In this document: in pieces, positions 29,234 through 39,599 of the stretch
Layout: each line of letters begins with the position of its first letter
How positions within the stretch are numbered: position 1 is the stretch's first letter
Assembly: GCA_009760885.1 (NCBI GenBank)
Contig: CM019714.1
Coordinates: 4,644,312 to 4,708,311, forward strand
Length of the DNA stretch: 64,000 nt
Direction: 5' to 3'
Origin: Achatina immaculata
Taxonomy: Eukaryota > Mollusca > Gastropoda > Stylommatophora > Achatinidae
The notes under the pieces: model-generated
Seen by the model: the letters and a program-made list of their open reading frames with translations, nothing else
What the model was told of the DNA's origin: nothing
Databases searched by the model: none
Program-made: the position numbers and the translations under genes

Positions 29234-31770
29234 GTCTGTCTGTCTGTCTGTCATTACATATAGAAGATGAACATTTCATACATATTATTATTTCTTGCAA
29301 GTATATAACACAACAGTTATCAACTGGAACACAACAGGCCAAAGAAAAAGAGGTCGACATGGTGAAACTCTAAAGAGGACACTATTAAGTGAGGCCAGTT
29401 TAGTGGGCATAACATCCTTTGATGAGGTTGCAAAGCTCGCCGGAGACAGGAAAAACTTGGCGAACTACCATTAGGGCCCTATGTGGCATTTAACATCGCA
29501 CGAGTAATGTAAGATGTAAGACAAGTATAAGAAGAATTTGAATGAGTTTTTAGACCTAAAGTTGAGAAATAAAGGGTCGAATGTTGAACGGAGTTGAAGG
29601 TCAGTTATTCACTTTTTTAAAACAAAGTTCTTCAAGTCTTTTATTGGTTCGTTCTTTCTCTCTTGATATCTTTTGAGTTTGTGATTTGACTTTCTGTTAC
29701 AGCCAGCCTAGAGGCTTGTCAAGCCTTCGCTGTGTTAGCCATGGTGGTGGGCGGAGCTACACTTGTCATGTGTCTAGTTTACTCCCTCATGATCTTTTTG
29801 GGCAAAACTCCAATCAGATTCGTTCCGCTGGTTGCCATGGTGACCACAGCCGTCACGCGTGAGTATTGTTGGCATGCAGTAGTTCTGGACTTCATGATAT
29901 ATGTTTTCAAACTTTTGTTGTATGTCAGTCATAATTCCTAGTCTTTCATCTTTGTTTTCATAGCGATGTCTGCGATAATTCAGTAGATTAGTGGTGCCGT
30001 GAAAGTGAACTGAATTCTCACGTCATTTTATGGCCTGGAGGTCCATTTCCGGATCTGCAACGGTGGGTGCCTGATACACGTATGTTAGGAAACTTACTTC
30101 TGGGAATTAAGAAAGTATGTCTCACTGCCAGGGCACTTCAGAACATTCTATACGTACGAATGTCAGCGCAACATAAGACAGAAAGATGCGAGTAAGACTC
30201 AGAAGTTTGAGACACAATTAGAACTGGAGCTGTCATTCAGGATCCATGTGCTAATGGCAAAACGGCAGAAGAGCACGTGTTATATAATAATGCACTATTT
30301 ATGAAGTTTAGAGGACAACTCATGCTATGGCAGTGTCTCTCCGAGACACGCTACATCCACAAAGACGTCAGCAGAAACTGAATAAAATATAGAGGCGTGT
30401 TTTTATCCTAAAAAATGTATTTAACCAATAAAACTTGTTTACATTAATTATTTCACTTACACATTTTAAAGCATGAGATACACTTCTTCTTTTTCGTGTG
30501 TGCGTGTATGTGCGTGTATGTGCGTGTATGTGCGTGTATGTGCGTGTATGTGCGTGTATGTGCGTGTGAGAGAGCTATTTTATTAAGTTAATTACTTCTT
30601 CTCTTTTACTTTGAAATTAATAGTTTAATCTTACACTCTTTTGATATGTTTTTTTTCCTAATGTAATAGTTTAATCTTACACTCTTTTGATATGTTTTTT
30701 TCCTAATGTAATTTGTATACTTTATTAAATCGAGTGTGTGGAAAGAATGAAAGATGGAGTGATGAAGGGCAGAATGTAAGACGGGTCTGCGGGCCCAATT
30801 CTTTACCCTTTAAAAATAAAGATAATTTATTCATTCATTCATTCATTCTTCTTCTTCTTCTTCAGCTTCCCAAGCCATTAAGGCTCACTGCTGTAGATAA
30901 AGTTCGCCTCCATTCTTCTCTATTCCTAATCTTCTCTCTCCAGTTGGTGACACCAATTTCTTTTATATCCTCTTCTATGTTGTCCCTCCATCTCTGTCTT
31001 GGTCTACCCCTTGGTCTTGTTTCCCTCATCTCTTGTGCACACATCATTTTCGTTTGTCTGTTCTCTTCCAGTCTTTCTACATGCCCCAGCCAGAGTAGTT
31101 TGTTCAGTTTCAAGACATTTATAATTTGTTGGGATTTAAATAAGCTCTTCAGTTCAGTGTTCTTTCTAGCTCTCCATTCTCCACTGTGGGTATCCTTTAT
31201 CAGCCCAAAGATTGAGACACATTTTTTGCGCCTGAAAATCCCTAAACAATCGTCACAGTTTGTAATATTTGGTGTAAAATATTTGTTACGATTTGTTACT
31301 TTTATCTTAAAAAACAAAACAAAACCAAACAAAAACAGAGATGTCTGATTGTCTCAGTTCTGACTACATAATACCCTAGGTCTGTGGTGCTGAAAGCATG
31401 CGTAGTCGGATACCTACTTCACAGACAGCGATAACTTTTTGTGTAATCATGAATATTGTTATCATTCTTGCAGAATTTTCTGCTCAGCACAATAACTATT
31501 CGAGTTTAATTTTAAGGGAAATAAAATCATATTTTCATCTCTGTTACCGTCATTTGTAACTGTACACATTTGTGTATACAAGAATTCTGATTGTTGTTAC
31601 TTGTTATCTTCTCTCGCGCAGTTATCTTCATCATCATCTGCGTGGTCACGTGGGCTGCTGGTGTCCAGAAGGAAGGGGATGTAACCCACGGTTACTCTTT
31701 CGCGCTGTGTATCCTGGGAGGTATCTTCGTCAGCGCCGGGGGTATCCTAGTTTTCGTTGGTTCCGGTTAG
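27520..31770 (+). CDS. Claudin/PMP22-like four-transmembrane protein, gene B (three coding exons, 166 aa)
   Basis: Joining 27520-27715, 29703-29858 and 31622-31770 gives 501 nt, 166 codons plus TAG, with both introns in phase 1. TM1 is about residues 6-32. Extracellular loop 1 carries W34, G46-L47-W48, C51 and C56, the claudin/PMP22 loop signature. TM2 is about 74-98 (after LEACQAF), TM3 about 105-127 and TM4 about 143-163, with GYSFALCILGG at its start. It ends almost at the membrane (GSG) with no PDZ-binding C-terminus of the classical claudin type. The two loop cysteines are only 4 residues apart, against 8-10 in vertebrate claudins, so it is best called claudin-like. Family members build or regulate epithelial junctions or membrane microdomains. 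It is the middle intact member of the cluster A-(relic)-B-C. Which exact family it belongs to is uncertain; a four-TM protein with this exon structure is well supported. Confidence 0.85.
27895..28268. repeat. Minisatellite, ~25-bp unit, ~15 copies (gene B intron 1)
   Basis: Copies of GAACATTCTATATGTTTATG plus TTAGG, starting about 180 bp after the exon 1 donor. Confidence 0.92.
28325..28612. repeat. Two short tandem tracts in gene B intron 1
   Basis: 28340-28425: GACAGGTATGTCTATGCTGTGT-like units of about 33 bp. 28478-28610: ~30-bp units of CAGACACGAGGTACTGTTGC plus ATGTAGCAAC. Confidence 0.75.
28628..29115. repeat. Low-complexity (TCTGTCTACCTTCTTC)n tract, gene B intron 1
   Basis: A long pyrimidine-rich array of TCTGTCTACCTTCATC-type 16-bp units with many variants. 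The leucine/serine frames are artefacts. It is a strongly strand-asymmetric (CT-rich) block. Confidence 0.88.
29168..29252. repeat. (CTAT)n then (CTGT)n microsatellite
   Basis: About 16 CTAT units followed by CTGT units, gene B intron 1. Confidence 0.95.
29306..29521 (+). mobile_element. 5'-truncated LINE 3' end in gene B intron 1, 8-bp target-site duplication
   Basis: Plus-strand copy of the 2338-4266 LINE family 3' end (coding remnants of GRHGETLKRTLLSEASLVGI) with a (TAAGATG) tail at 29505-29521. CAAGTATA at 29298-29305 and 29522-29529 is a likely target duplication. It lies about 180 bp upstream of exon 2. Confidence 0.82.
29703..29858 (+). CDS. Gene B exon 2 (TM2 and start of TM3)
   Basis: Acceptor TTTCTGTTACAG ends at 29702; donor GTGAGT starts at 29859. 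It holds 2 nt, 51 codons and 1 nt (phase 1 in and out). It encodes SLEACQAFAVLAMVVGGATL, a TM2 helix, a short basic loop (GKTPIR) and the first half of TM3. Confidence 0.85.
29859..30490. other. Gene B intron 2, 5' part; nothing recognised
   Basis: Non-repetitive intronic sequence with no transposon or RNA gene recognised. Confidence 0.5.
30497..30572. repeat. (TGTGCGTGTA)n 10-bp repeat
   Basis: Seven units of TGTGCGTGTA, in gene B intron 2. Confidence 0.95.
30600..30845 (+). mobile_element. Non-LTR 3' end, (TTCA)n-tailed family, plus strand
   Basis: Plus-strand copy of the 11287-11878 family: AATCTTACACTCTTTTGATA, then GATGAAGGGCAGAATGTAAG, CCCAATTCTTTACCCTTTAA and an (ATTC)n tail (30826-30848). 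A ~45-bp internal direct duplication lies at 30620-30715. It meets the next LINE tail to tail. Confidence 0.75.
30849..31332 (-). mobile_element. LINE 3' end, (GAA)n-tailed, opposite orientation
   Basis: Minus-strand open segment of 156 codons: NKLLWLGHVERLEENRQTKM, then RETRPRGRPRQRWRDNIEED, and KIRNREEWRRTLSTAV to stop and a (GAA)n tail (30849-30862). It is a C-terminal LINE fragment of a family not otherwise seen here, in gene B intron 2. The plus-strand frame (211 codons) over the same DNA is a shadow. Confidence 0.8.
31622..31770 (+). CDS. Gene B exon 3 (TM3, extracellular loop 2, TM4, stop)
   Basis: Acceptor TCTTCTCTCGCGCAG ends at 31621. It holds 2 nt plus 48 codons and TAG (31768-31770). 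It encodes IFIIICVVTWAAGV, a short polar loop (QKEGDVTH) and GYSFALCILGGIFVSAGG to the end, collinear with gene A and C last exons. No AATAAA was spotted in the first ~100 bp downstream. Confidence 0.85.
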
Positions 31771-31879
31771 GTCAAAGGTTACATCCGAGACCATGACCCT
31801 GGCCGAGACAGAAATGCTGAAAGCGAAGCTTGGACAGTGGAGACACAGATGATGTCATCAGCTGTTTGTTTTTTTTTAT

Positions 31880-32398
31880 TCTTAAGTAAGTTTGACAAGC
31901 ATCCATCACACTATCATCTTGTGCCTGGAACTCGGTCACACTATCATCATTTGCCTGGAACTCCGTTACACATTATCATCGTGTGCCTAGTACTTCTTCA
32001 GACACTATCACCATCTGTATGGAACTCCATCAGACAATATCATCATGAGCCTGGAATTCCATCAGACACTATCGTCATGTGCATGAAACTACATCAGAAA
32101 ATATCATCATGTGCTTGGATCTCCGTCAGACACTATCATCATGTGCCTCGAACTCCATCAGGCACTATCATCATGTGCCTAGAGCTCTATCAGACACTAT
32201 CATCATGTGCCTGGAACTCCGTCAGACACTATCATGATGTACCTGGAACTCCACCAGACACTATCATCATGTACCTGGAACTCCATCAGACAATATCATC
32301 ATGTGCTTGGAACTCCATCAGACAATATCATCATGTGCCTGGAATTCCGTCAGACAGCATCATCATGTGCTTGGAACTCCATCAGACACTGATATTTT
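31880..32398. repeat. Minisatellite, ~33-bp unit, ~15 copies, 3' of gene B
   Basis: CTATCATCATGTGCCTGGAA plus CTCCATCAGACA. It starts about 110 bp after the gene B stop, so it may be transcribed in the 3' UTR. The 189-codon frame comes from the 33-bp period. Confidence 0.92.
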
Positions 32399-32439
32399 TT
32401 GTATAGTAGTCTTTATACAAATTCTCACTCCAGCACATG

Positions 32440-32675
32440 TGCCATAGTTGTGTAAGTAATGTGTACACATAGTTGTGTAAGTAATGTGTACACATAGTTG
32501 TGTAAGTAATGTGTACACATAGTTGTGTAAGTGATGTGTATACATAGTTGTGTAAGTAATGTGTACACATAGTTGTGTAAGTAATGTGTACACATAGTTG
32601 TGTAAGTAATGTGTACACATAGTTGTGTAAGTAATGTGTACACATAGTTGTGTAAGTAATGTGTACAAATATGCC
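32440..32675. repeat. Minisatellite, 25-bp unit, ~9 copies
   Basis: ATGTGTACACATAGTTGTGT plus AAGTA. Each unit holds the palindrome TGTGTACACA. Confidence 0.95.
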
Positions 32676-32744
32676 AGTGTCACAAACATACTGTCTTCAC
32701 TGGTCGGAGATACGACCATTTATGTGAAGTCGTCGTTGTACCAA

Positions 32745-32965
32745 AAACAAAAAAAACATGTGCACATCTGTATTGTGGTACCGAATATGTGAACACATAT
32801 GCCATTATTGTGCCAAGTATGTAAGCATATGTCACCACGGTACCAAATATGTATATGTCAAACTTTTTTTTGATACCAAGAACATGAATAGATGTGGTTT
32901 TTTTGTGCCAGATGTGTTCACATATACAGTGGTCACGCCTAATATGTCAGCACATATGTACACGC
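32745..32965. repeat. Degenerate repeat of CACATATG(C/T)CA-type words
   Basis: Loose ~28-36-bp copies around TATGTGAACACATATGCCA, much more decayed than the neighbouring array. Confidence 0.55.
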
Positions 32966-33497
32966 ACACATCTATAGATCTCACTGAGAACTGACTGACA
33001 GGAATGACACTACCAGGACCCGCCCATGTATCTCTGCAGACCCCGCCCACACGGTCACGAGTATCAAGGGAAACTACCCACAGATTACTTAGAAACAACA
33101 CATACATAAGGGAGGTAAAAATGTAATATGTACACAATTTACTACTATTAATGAAACAATACTACAAATAGAAAACTTGCAACATATTCTGTATATCAAG
33201 ACAATCTCTTTAAAATGGCTACCGACTGCATAAGAAATTTTACATGAATATTTAGATCTTTTGTTGTGTACGTGGGTTTTTGTAAGAATCCGTTTTCTAA
33301 TTAAACTGTTGTTTGATTCACACGTGAGTTTAAATGTAAGTGAAATTGAGTTACTGGTTTATGGTTGAACTGAAAATAACCATGTCTCGAGTCGACTAAC
33401 TGGTTTTATTGCCTCTCTCGAGAGATTCAGATAACATGAAAGCCATGTTTAAAGACAGATAAAGCAGGCAGAACTTGTTCGCAGACGTCGACACCAC
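32966..33497. other. No gene recognised
   Basis: Non-repetitive intergenic sequence between gene B and the LINE cluster. Confidence 0.5.
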
Positions 33498-34290
33498 TCA
33501 GTCAGTCAGTCAGTCATTTGCATGTCCCTTGCGGAACTTTGCCTACCTAACAGCTCTCCTGTAGGCCTCTCGATTGTCAGCAAGATGGCCTGCTGCTGAT
33601 GCATCCATTTGCAGATTATCAACGATGTCTTGCAGCCATCTTCGCCTTGGTCTTCCTCTCTTTCTTTTTCCCTTTCAAGACGGTCTTCTCTAGATTATCA
33701 TGACGTTTAATGTGTCCAAAATATTTACGTTTTCTCTCTCCTTCTCCAATATTAAGTTATTGTAGTATGTAAGTAATAATAATAATAATAATATCCACCC
33801 TCATTTATGCATGTGAAAGCTGGAAAACAACTAAAGAAACAGAAAAGAAATTACACTCTTTTGAAAACAAATACATAAGGAAAATACTCGGCATCAAGTG
33901 GAAGGAATTTAAGAACAATGCTGAGATAAGACAGATGACTGAACAACAACCAGTCTCATGGGTGATCAGGAAAAGGAGATGGGCATATGTTGGTCACTTG
34001 ATGAGAAGAAATGATCAGAGAATCCCAAAACAAGCTATCAAGTGGAACACAACAGGCCGAAGAAAAAGAGGCAGACCGCGTGAAACTCTGAAGAGGACAT
34101 TGTTAAGAGAGGCCACATTAACAGCCATAAAATCCTTTGATGAGGTTGAAAGACTCGCCGAAGACAGGAAAAGTTGACGAACTACTTTGCGAGCCCTATG
34201 TGACATTTAACGGCACGGGAAGGATATAAGATATAAGATAAGTATGGATATATTTGTTCTTTTTTTGTGTCCATGGTATCTGAAGACAGC
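33498..34290 (-). mobile_element. RTE-family LINE 3' end split by a nested LINE
   Basis: Minus-strand RTE sequence with a (CAGT)n tail at 33498-33514. It runs to 33769 and resumes at 34241 (AGTATGGATATATTTGTTCT) to about 34290. The gap is the nested plus-strand LINE at 33770-34240. Confidence 0.83.
33770..34240 (+). mobile_element. Nested LINE 3' end (copy in duplication unit 1)
   Basis: Starts after a TAAGTAATAATAAT stretch. It encodes HLMRRNDQRIPKQAIKWNTT, then GRRKRGRPRETLKRTLLREA, ending with an in-frame TGA where relatives read Trp (DRKSW versus DRKNW), then RALCDI and a TATAAGATA tail. The short flank AGTATG (33764-33769 and 34241-34246) is the likely target duplication within the RTE. 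Confidence 0.85.
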
Positions 34291-34363
34291 ACATCAGAGA
34301 TAAGAATAAAATGACCATATATTTGGTCACCACAGCAAGAAGCAAGGTCTTGACAGTGTCAAG

Positions 34364-34435
34364 CGTATGAGAGAGAGAGAGACAGACAGACAGACAGAGA
34401 GACAGAGGGAGACACAGAGAGAGACAGAGAGAGAA

Positions 34436-34466
<31 letters not shown>

Positions 34467-34650
34467 CAGAGACAGAAAGAGAGACACAGAGCGACAGAGA
34501 GAGAGAGAAACAGAGAAACAGAGAGAGACACAGAGCGACAGTGAGAGAGACACAGAGAGAGAAAGAGACAGACAGACAGAGAGAAAAAGAGAGAGAAATA
34601 GAGAGATACAGAGAGAGAGGGAGAAAGACAGAGAGAAAGAGAGAGTCGTG
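34364..34650. repeat. (GA)n / GACAGACA-rich tract, unit 1
   Basis: A purine-rich block of GAGAGACAGACA words. The plus-strand charged frame and the minus-strand Ser/Leu frames are artefacts. Repeated at 35986-36270. Confidence 0.92.
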
Positions 34651-34752
34651 AAATTTATTTAACCCCCTATTGTTGCCAAAATGTTCAATTCAGATGCACC
34701 TAAATTACCTTTATCACAGGAGTCACTATCATCTCACGATTTGTAAAAGCCC

Positions 34753-35290
34753 ATCATCATCATCATCATCATCAGGTGGCGTGCCGACTGGCGTTGGCTA
34801 TTATGCTTCTCCAGAGTACACGATCCTTCATGCAGGCCATCAGCTCAGTTGGTTATCTCCTCTCACACCATCCCGTCAGACTGTCCAGTATCATTTCTCT
34901 TGGTCTTCCTCTTGATCTTCTTCCTTCTATTTTTCCTGTTGTTATAATATTTTCAATGCCCCCTCTACTTATTGCATGTCCTATGAAAGTACATTGTCTC
35001 TCTCTTATCTTTTTGACAAGGTTTTTTGTCTCTCCAGCTCTTCTCATACATTCTTCATTAGTTATTTTTGCTGTTCAGGGGATTCGCAACATTCTTCTAA
35101 TAAACCACATTTCTGCTGCTTCCAATGATTTTTGTGCAGACTTGCCTATTGTCCATGATTCACTTCCATATAACAAGATAGGTTCAATATAGCATTTTAG
35201 GATCGTTTTCTAACATTCATTGATAAAGATGTGTTGGTTAATATGTTTCTCATTCTCTGAAATGCAGTCTTTGCTTGGCCTATTCTGTTT
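34753..35290 (-). mobile_element. (ATG)n-tailed LINE 3' end, truncated by the duplication junction
   Basis: Minus-strand copy: KKIRERQCTFIGHAISRGGI, GRRSRGRPREMILDSLTGW, tail (ATC)n at 34754-34774. It is cut at 35290, where unit 2 begins. Confidence 0.85.
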
Positions 35291-35390
35291 CCCTTTCAAG
35301 ACGGTCTTCTCTAGATTATCATGACGTTTAATGTGTCCAAAATATTTACGTTTTCTCTCTCCTTCTCCAATATTAAGTTATTGTAGTATG

Positions 35391-35861
35391 TAAGTAATAA
35401 TAATAATAATAATATCCACCTCATTTATGCATGTGAAAGCTGGAAAACAACTAAAGAAACAGAAAAGAAATTACACTCTTTTGAAAACAAATACATAAGG
35501 AAAATACTCGGCATCAAGTGGAAGGAATTTAAGAACAATGCTGAGATAAGACAGATGACTGAACAACAACCAGTCTCATGGGTGATCAGGAAAAGGAGAT
35601 GGGCATATGTTGGTCACTTGATGAGAAGAAATGATCAGAGAATCCCAAAACAAGCTATCAAGTGGAACACAACAGGCCGAAGAAAAAGAGGCAGACCGCG
35701 TGAAACTCTGAAGAGGACATTGTTAAGAGAGGCCACATTAACAGCCATAAAATCCTTTGATGAGGTTGAAAGACTCGCCGAAGACAGGAAAAGTTGACGA
35801 ACTACTTTGCGAGCCCTATGTGACATTTAACGGCACGGGAAGGATATAAGATATAAGATAA
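35391..35861 (+). mobile_element. Nested LINE 3' end (copy in duplication unit 2)
   Basis: Same as 33770-34240, 1,621 bp downstream. It is flanked by the same RTE pieces (35291-35390 and about 35862-35910). Confidence 0.85.
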
Positions 35862-35985
35862 GTATGGATATATTTGTTCTTTTTTGTGTCCATGGTATCT
35901 GAAGACAGCACATCAGAGATAAGAATAAAATGACCATATATTTGGTCACCACAGCAAGAAGCAAGGTCTTGACAGTGTCAAGCGT

Positions 35986-36054
35986 ATGAGAGAGAGAGAG
36001 ACAGACAGACAGACAGAGAGACAGAGGGAGACACAGAGAGAGACAGAGAGAGAA

Positions 36055-36085
<31 letters not shown>

Positions 36086-36272
36086 CAGAGACAGAAAGAG
36101 AGACACAGAGCGACAGAGAGAGAGAGAGAAACAGAGAAACAGAGAGAGACACAGAGCGACAGTGAGAGAGACACAGAGAGAGAAAGAGACAGACAGACAG
36201 AGAGAAAAAGAGAGAGAAATAGAGAGATACAGAGAGAGAGGGAGAAAGACAGAGAGAAAGAGAGAGTCGTGA
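35986..36272. repeat. (GA)n / GACAGACA-rich tract, unit 2
   Basis: Duplicate of 34364-34650 with one GA unit more. Confidence 0.92.
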
Positions 36273-36373
36273 AATTTATTTAACCCCCTATTGTTGCCAA
36301 AATGTTCAATTCAGATGCACCTAAATTACCTTTATCACAGGAGTCACTATCATCTCACGATTTGTAAAAGCCC

Positions 36374-37030
36374 ATCATCATCATCATCATCATCAGGTGG
36401 CGTGCCGACTGGCGTTGGCTATTATGCTTCTCCAGAGTACACGATCCTTCATGCAGGCCATCAGCTCAGTTGGTTATCTCCTCTCACACCATCCCGTCAG
36501 ACTGTCCAGTATCATTTCTCTTGGTCTTCCTCTTGATCTTCTTCCTTCTATTTTTCCTGTTGTTATAATATTTTCAATGCCCCCTCTACTTATTGCATGT
36601 CCTATGAAAGTACATTGTCTCTCTCTTATCTTTTTGACAAGGTTTTTTGTCTCTCCAGCTCTTCTCATACATTCTTCATTAGTTATTTTTGCTGTTCAGG
36701 GGATTCGCAACATTCTTCTAATAAACCACATTTCTGCTGCTTCCAATGATTTTTGTGCAGACTTGCCTATTGTCCATGATTCACTTCCATATAACAAGAT
36801 AGGTTCAATATAGCATTTTAGGATCGTTTTCTAACATTCATTGATAAAGATGTGTTGGTTAATATGTTTCTCATTCTCTGAAATGCAGTCTTTGCTTGGC
36901 CTATTCTGTTCCTTATTTCTGTTCTGCATTTCCCATCTGAAGTTATTACTGCTCAAAGATATTTGAATTTCTACACCTGCTTTAGAATGACTCCACACAG
37001 AACTCATATTAGTGTAAAAGTCCACCATTT
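36374..37030 (-). mobile_element. (ATG)n-tailed LINE 3' end, longer copy
   Basis: As in unit 1, but it continues upstream (minus-strand sense) into a region reading SDGKCRTEIRNRIGQAKTAF after frame correction, the usual block before the C-terminal domain of RTE-like elements. It ends where the 36-bp minisatellite begins. Confidence 0.82.
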
Positions 37031-38508
37031 CATTATTTCATCTCACAGGTAATCATATCATCCCTAACTCACATCATCTCACAAGTAATCATATCATCCC
37101 CAACTCACATCATCTCACAGGTAATCATATCATCCCCAACTCACATCATCTCACAGGTAATCATATCATCCCCAACTCACATCATCTCACAAGTAATCAT
37201 ATCATCCCTAACTCACATCATCTCACAGGTAATCATATCATCCCTAACTCACATCATCTCACAGGTAATCATATCATCCCCAACTCACATCATCTCACAG
37301 GTAATCATATCATCCCCAACTCACATCATCTCACAAGTAATCATAACATCCCCAACTCACATCATCTCACAAGTAATCATAACATCCCCAACTCACATCA
37401 TCTCACAGGTAATCATATCATCCCCAACTCACATCATCTCACAGGCAATCATATCATCCCCAACTCACATCATCTCACAGGTAATCATATCATCCCCAAC
37501 TCACATCATCTCACAGGTAATCATATCATCCCCAACTCACATCATCTCACAGGTAATCATATCATCCCCAACTCACATCATCTCACATGTAATAATATCA
37601 TCCCCAACTCACATCATCTCACTGGTAATCATATCATCCCCAACTCACATCATCTCACATGTAATAATATCATCCCCAACTCACATCATCTCACTGGTAA
37701 TCATATCATCCCCAACTCACATCATCTCACTGGTAATCATATCATCCCCAACTCACATCATCTCACAGGTAATCATATCATCCCCAACTCACATCAACTC
37801 ACAGGTAATCATATCATCCCCAACTCACATCATCTCACAGGTAATCATATCATCCCCAACTCACATCAACTCACATCATCTCACAGGTAATCATATCATC
37901 CCCAACTCACATCAACTCACATCATCTCACAGGTAATCATATCATCCCCAACTCACATCATCTCACAGGTAATCATATCATCCCCAACTCACATCATCTC
38001 ACAGGTAATCATATCATCCCCAACTCACATCAACTCACATCAACTCACATCAACTCACATCATCTCACAGGTAATCATATCATCCCCAACTGACATCATC
38101 TCACAGGTAATCATATCATCCCCAACTGACATCATCTCACAGGTAATCATATCATCCCCAACTCACATCATCTCACAGGTAATCATATCATCCCCAACTC
38201 ACATCAACTCACATCATCTCACAGGTAATCATATCATCCCCAACTCACATCAACTCACATCATCTCACAGGTAATCATATCATCCCCAACTCACATCAAC
38301 TCACATCATCTCACAGGTAATCATATCATCCCCAACTCACATCATCTCACAGGTAATCATATCATCCCCAACTCACATCATCTCACAGGTAATCATATCA
38401 TCCCCAACTCACATCATCTCACATCATCTCACAGGTAATCATATCATCCCCAACTCACATCATCTCACATCATCTCACATCATCTCACATCATCTCACTC
38501 GACTTTGT
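37031..38508. repeat. Minisatellite, 36-bp unit, ~40 copies
   Basis: The longest array in the window: ATCATCTCACAGGTAATCAT plus ATCATCCCCAACTCAC. Variants contain extra CAACTCACAT (10 bp) or ATCTCACATC units, and older variants (CCCTAACTC, CACTGGTAAT, CATGTAATAAT) are clustered. Each unit carries CAGGTAAT, a donor-like hexamer, but no paired acceptor. Confidence 0.97.
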
Positions 38509-39140
38509 TACTTGTTGAAATCAAATAAACTTTATTTTTAAAAAACTGGTTTTATTCTGTAACAATTGTCCGTACAAGATAACAGAACATTATCTCCCTC
38601 CTATCTTTTCATAACCTCCCTCCCCCCCCCCCCCCCGGCCACCAAATCCTCCTTTTGCTCCTTTTATACCTCTTTCATCTTATCTCCCGCCAGGCTACAC
38701 CTGCCTCACAAAAGGAGAGGCAATAACCATCGGTCATGTTGACCTTCGCAAAACTACCTAAATCTGATCAAGTATTTGAATCAGTTATGTAATCTCTCTC
38801 ACTCTCTCACTCTCTCCTCTCTCACTCTCTCCTCTCTCACTCTCTCCTCTCTCACTCACTCTCTCCTCTCTCTCACTCTCTCTCTCTCCCATCCTGTACA
38901 AAAATATAAACTATACTCCTTCCTACAACTACAAGCTTTCCCAATATCTATTTGATGTCGACTACATGCCTCCATGAATTATAAAACTTAAAAGTTATCT
39001 TAAGCTGCTCTTACAGACACCGAATACAATTAATTGTTTTCTGTATAGTCCCGAAAATTTTGTTTAGTAGATAGTCATTTATAATGTATGTAGTTACTTC
39101 TGTACTGAGTGAATGTTTAAGAGTGAAACGTAAATGTTAT
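38509..39140. other. Spacer with poly(C) and (CTCTCTCA)n tracts
   Basis: C14-type run at about 38622-38637 and CTCTCACTCTCTCC repeats at 38790-38890. No gene recognised. Confidence 0.55.
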
Positions 39141-39149
39141 ATTTTATTT

Positions 39150-39303
39150 TATGTCTCTCAGCTTCAATGTTAGTTATGTTTGTTATATGAACAGCATATT
39201 TGTAGAATGTCTGGAATAGAGTGAAAGATGTATGATAAAGGGCAGAATGTCAGACGGGCCTGCTTGTCCAATTCTTAACCCTTTTGAAACAGAGATCAAT
39301 CAA

Positions 39304-39360
<57 letters not shown>

Positions 39361-39395
39361 GAAATAAAGATCAATCAATCAATCTCTCCCAATGC
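39150..39395 (+). mobile_element. Non-LTR 3' end, (ATCA)n-tailed family, with internal (TC)n
   Basis: Plus-strand copy: GAATAGAGTGAAAGATGTAT, GATAAAGGGCAGAATGTCAG, CCAATTCTTAACCCTTTTGA, then AGATCAATCAATCA. A (TC)26-like run (39307-39354) separates this from a second, partial CATTTGAAATAAAGATCAAT end, so the 3' end is duplicated around the microsatellite. Confidence 0.75.
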
Positions 39396-39599
39396 CATTG
39401 TGTGCTGTGTGTGTGTACAAGTTCATATCTTTAGTTTAAATACCCTTTTATCGTGTAATCATGTAGATATATTTATGTACAATTCCATTAAAGTCCCTTA
39501 AATGACATGTTAAAATGTTGTTGGAAATAAAAGATTTATATGTATAAATTGTTTCATTGTGTAACCACGTGGTGTTAGTGGCCATATTTTCCTTGACCT

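Larger units (their letters stand above)
33670..36910. repeat. Near-identical tandem duplication, 1,621-bp unit, two copies
   Basis: Unit 1 is 33670-35290 and unit 2 is 35291-36910. Both begin CCCTTTCAAGACGGTCTTCT. They differ by only a few single-base indels (for example CCACCCTC versus CCACCTC near 33795/35416, T-run length near 34260, GA-run length near 34500). Each contains part of the RTE, the nested LINE, a (GA)n block and part of an opposite LINE. Right of unit 2 the opposite LINE continues (36911-37030), while right of unit 1 it is cut off, so unit 2 keeps the original right junction and unit 1 the original left junction. Confidence 0.95.

Noticed and set aside
30713..31348. 211-codon plus-strand frame
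   Set aside because: It is the antisense shadow of the minus-strand LINE C-terminus and tail, which has the recognisable GHVERLEENR and RPRGRPRQRW motifs.
37031..38508. CRISPR-like regular repeat array
   Set aside because: There are no unique spacers; the whole 36-bp unit repeats head to tail. The organism is a eukaryote.
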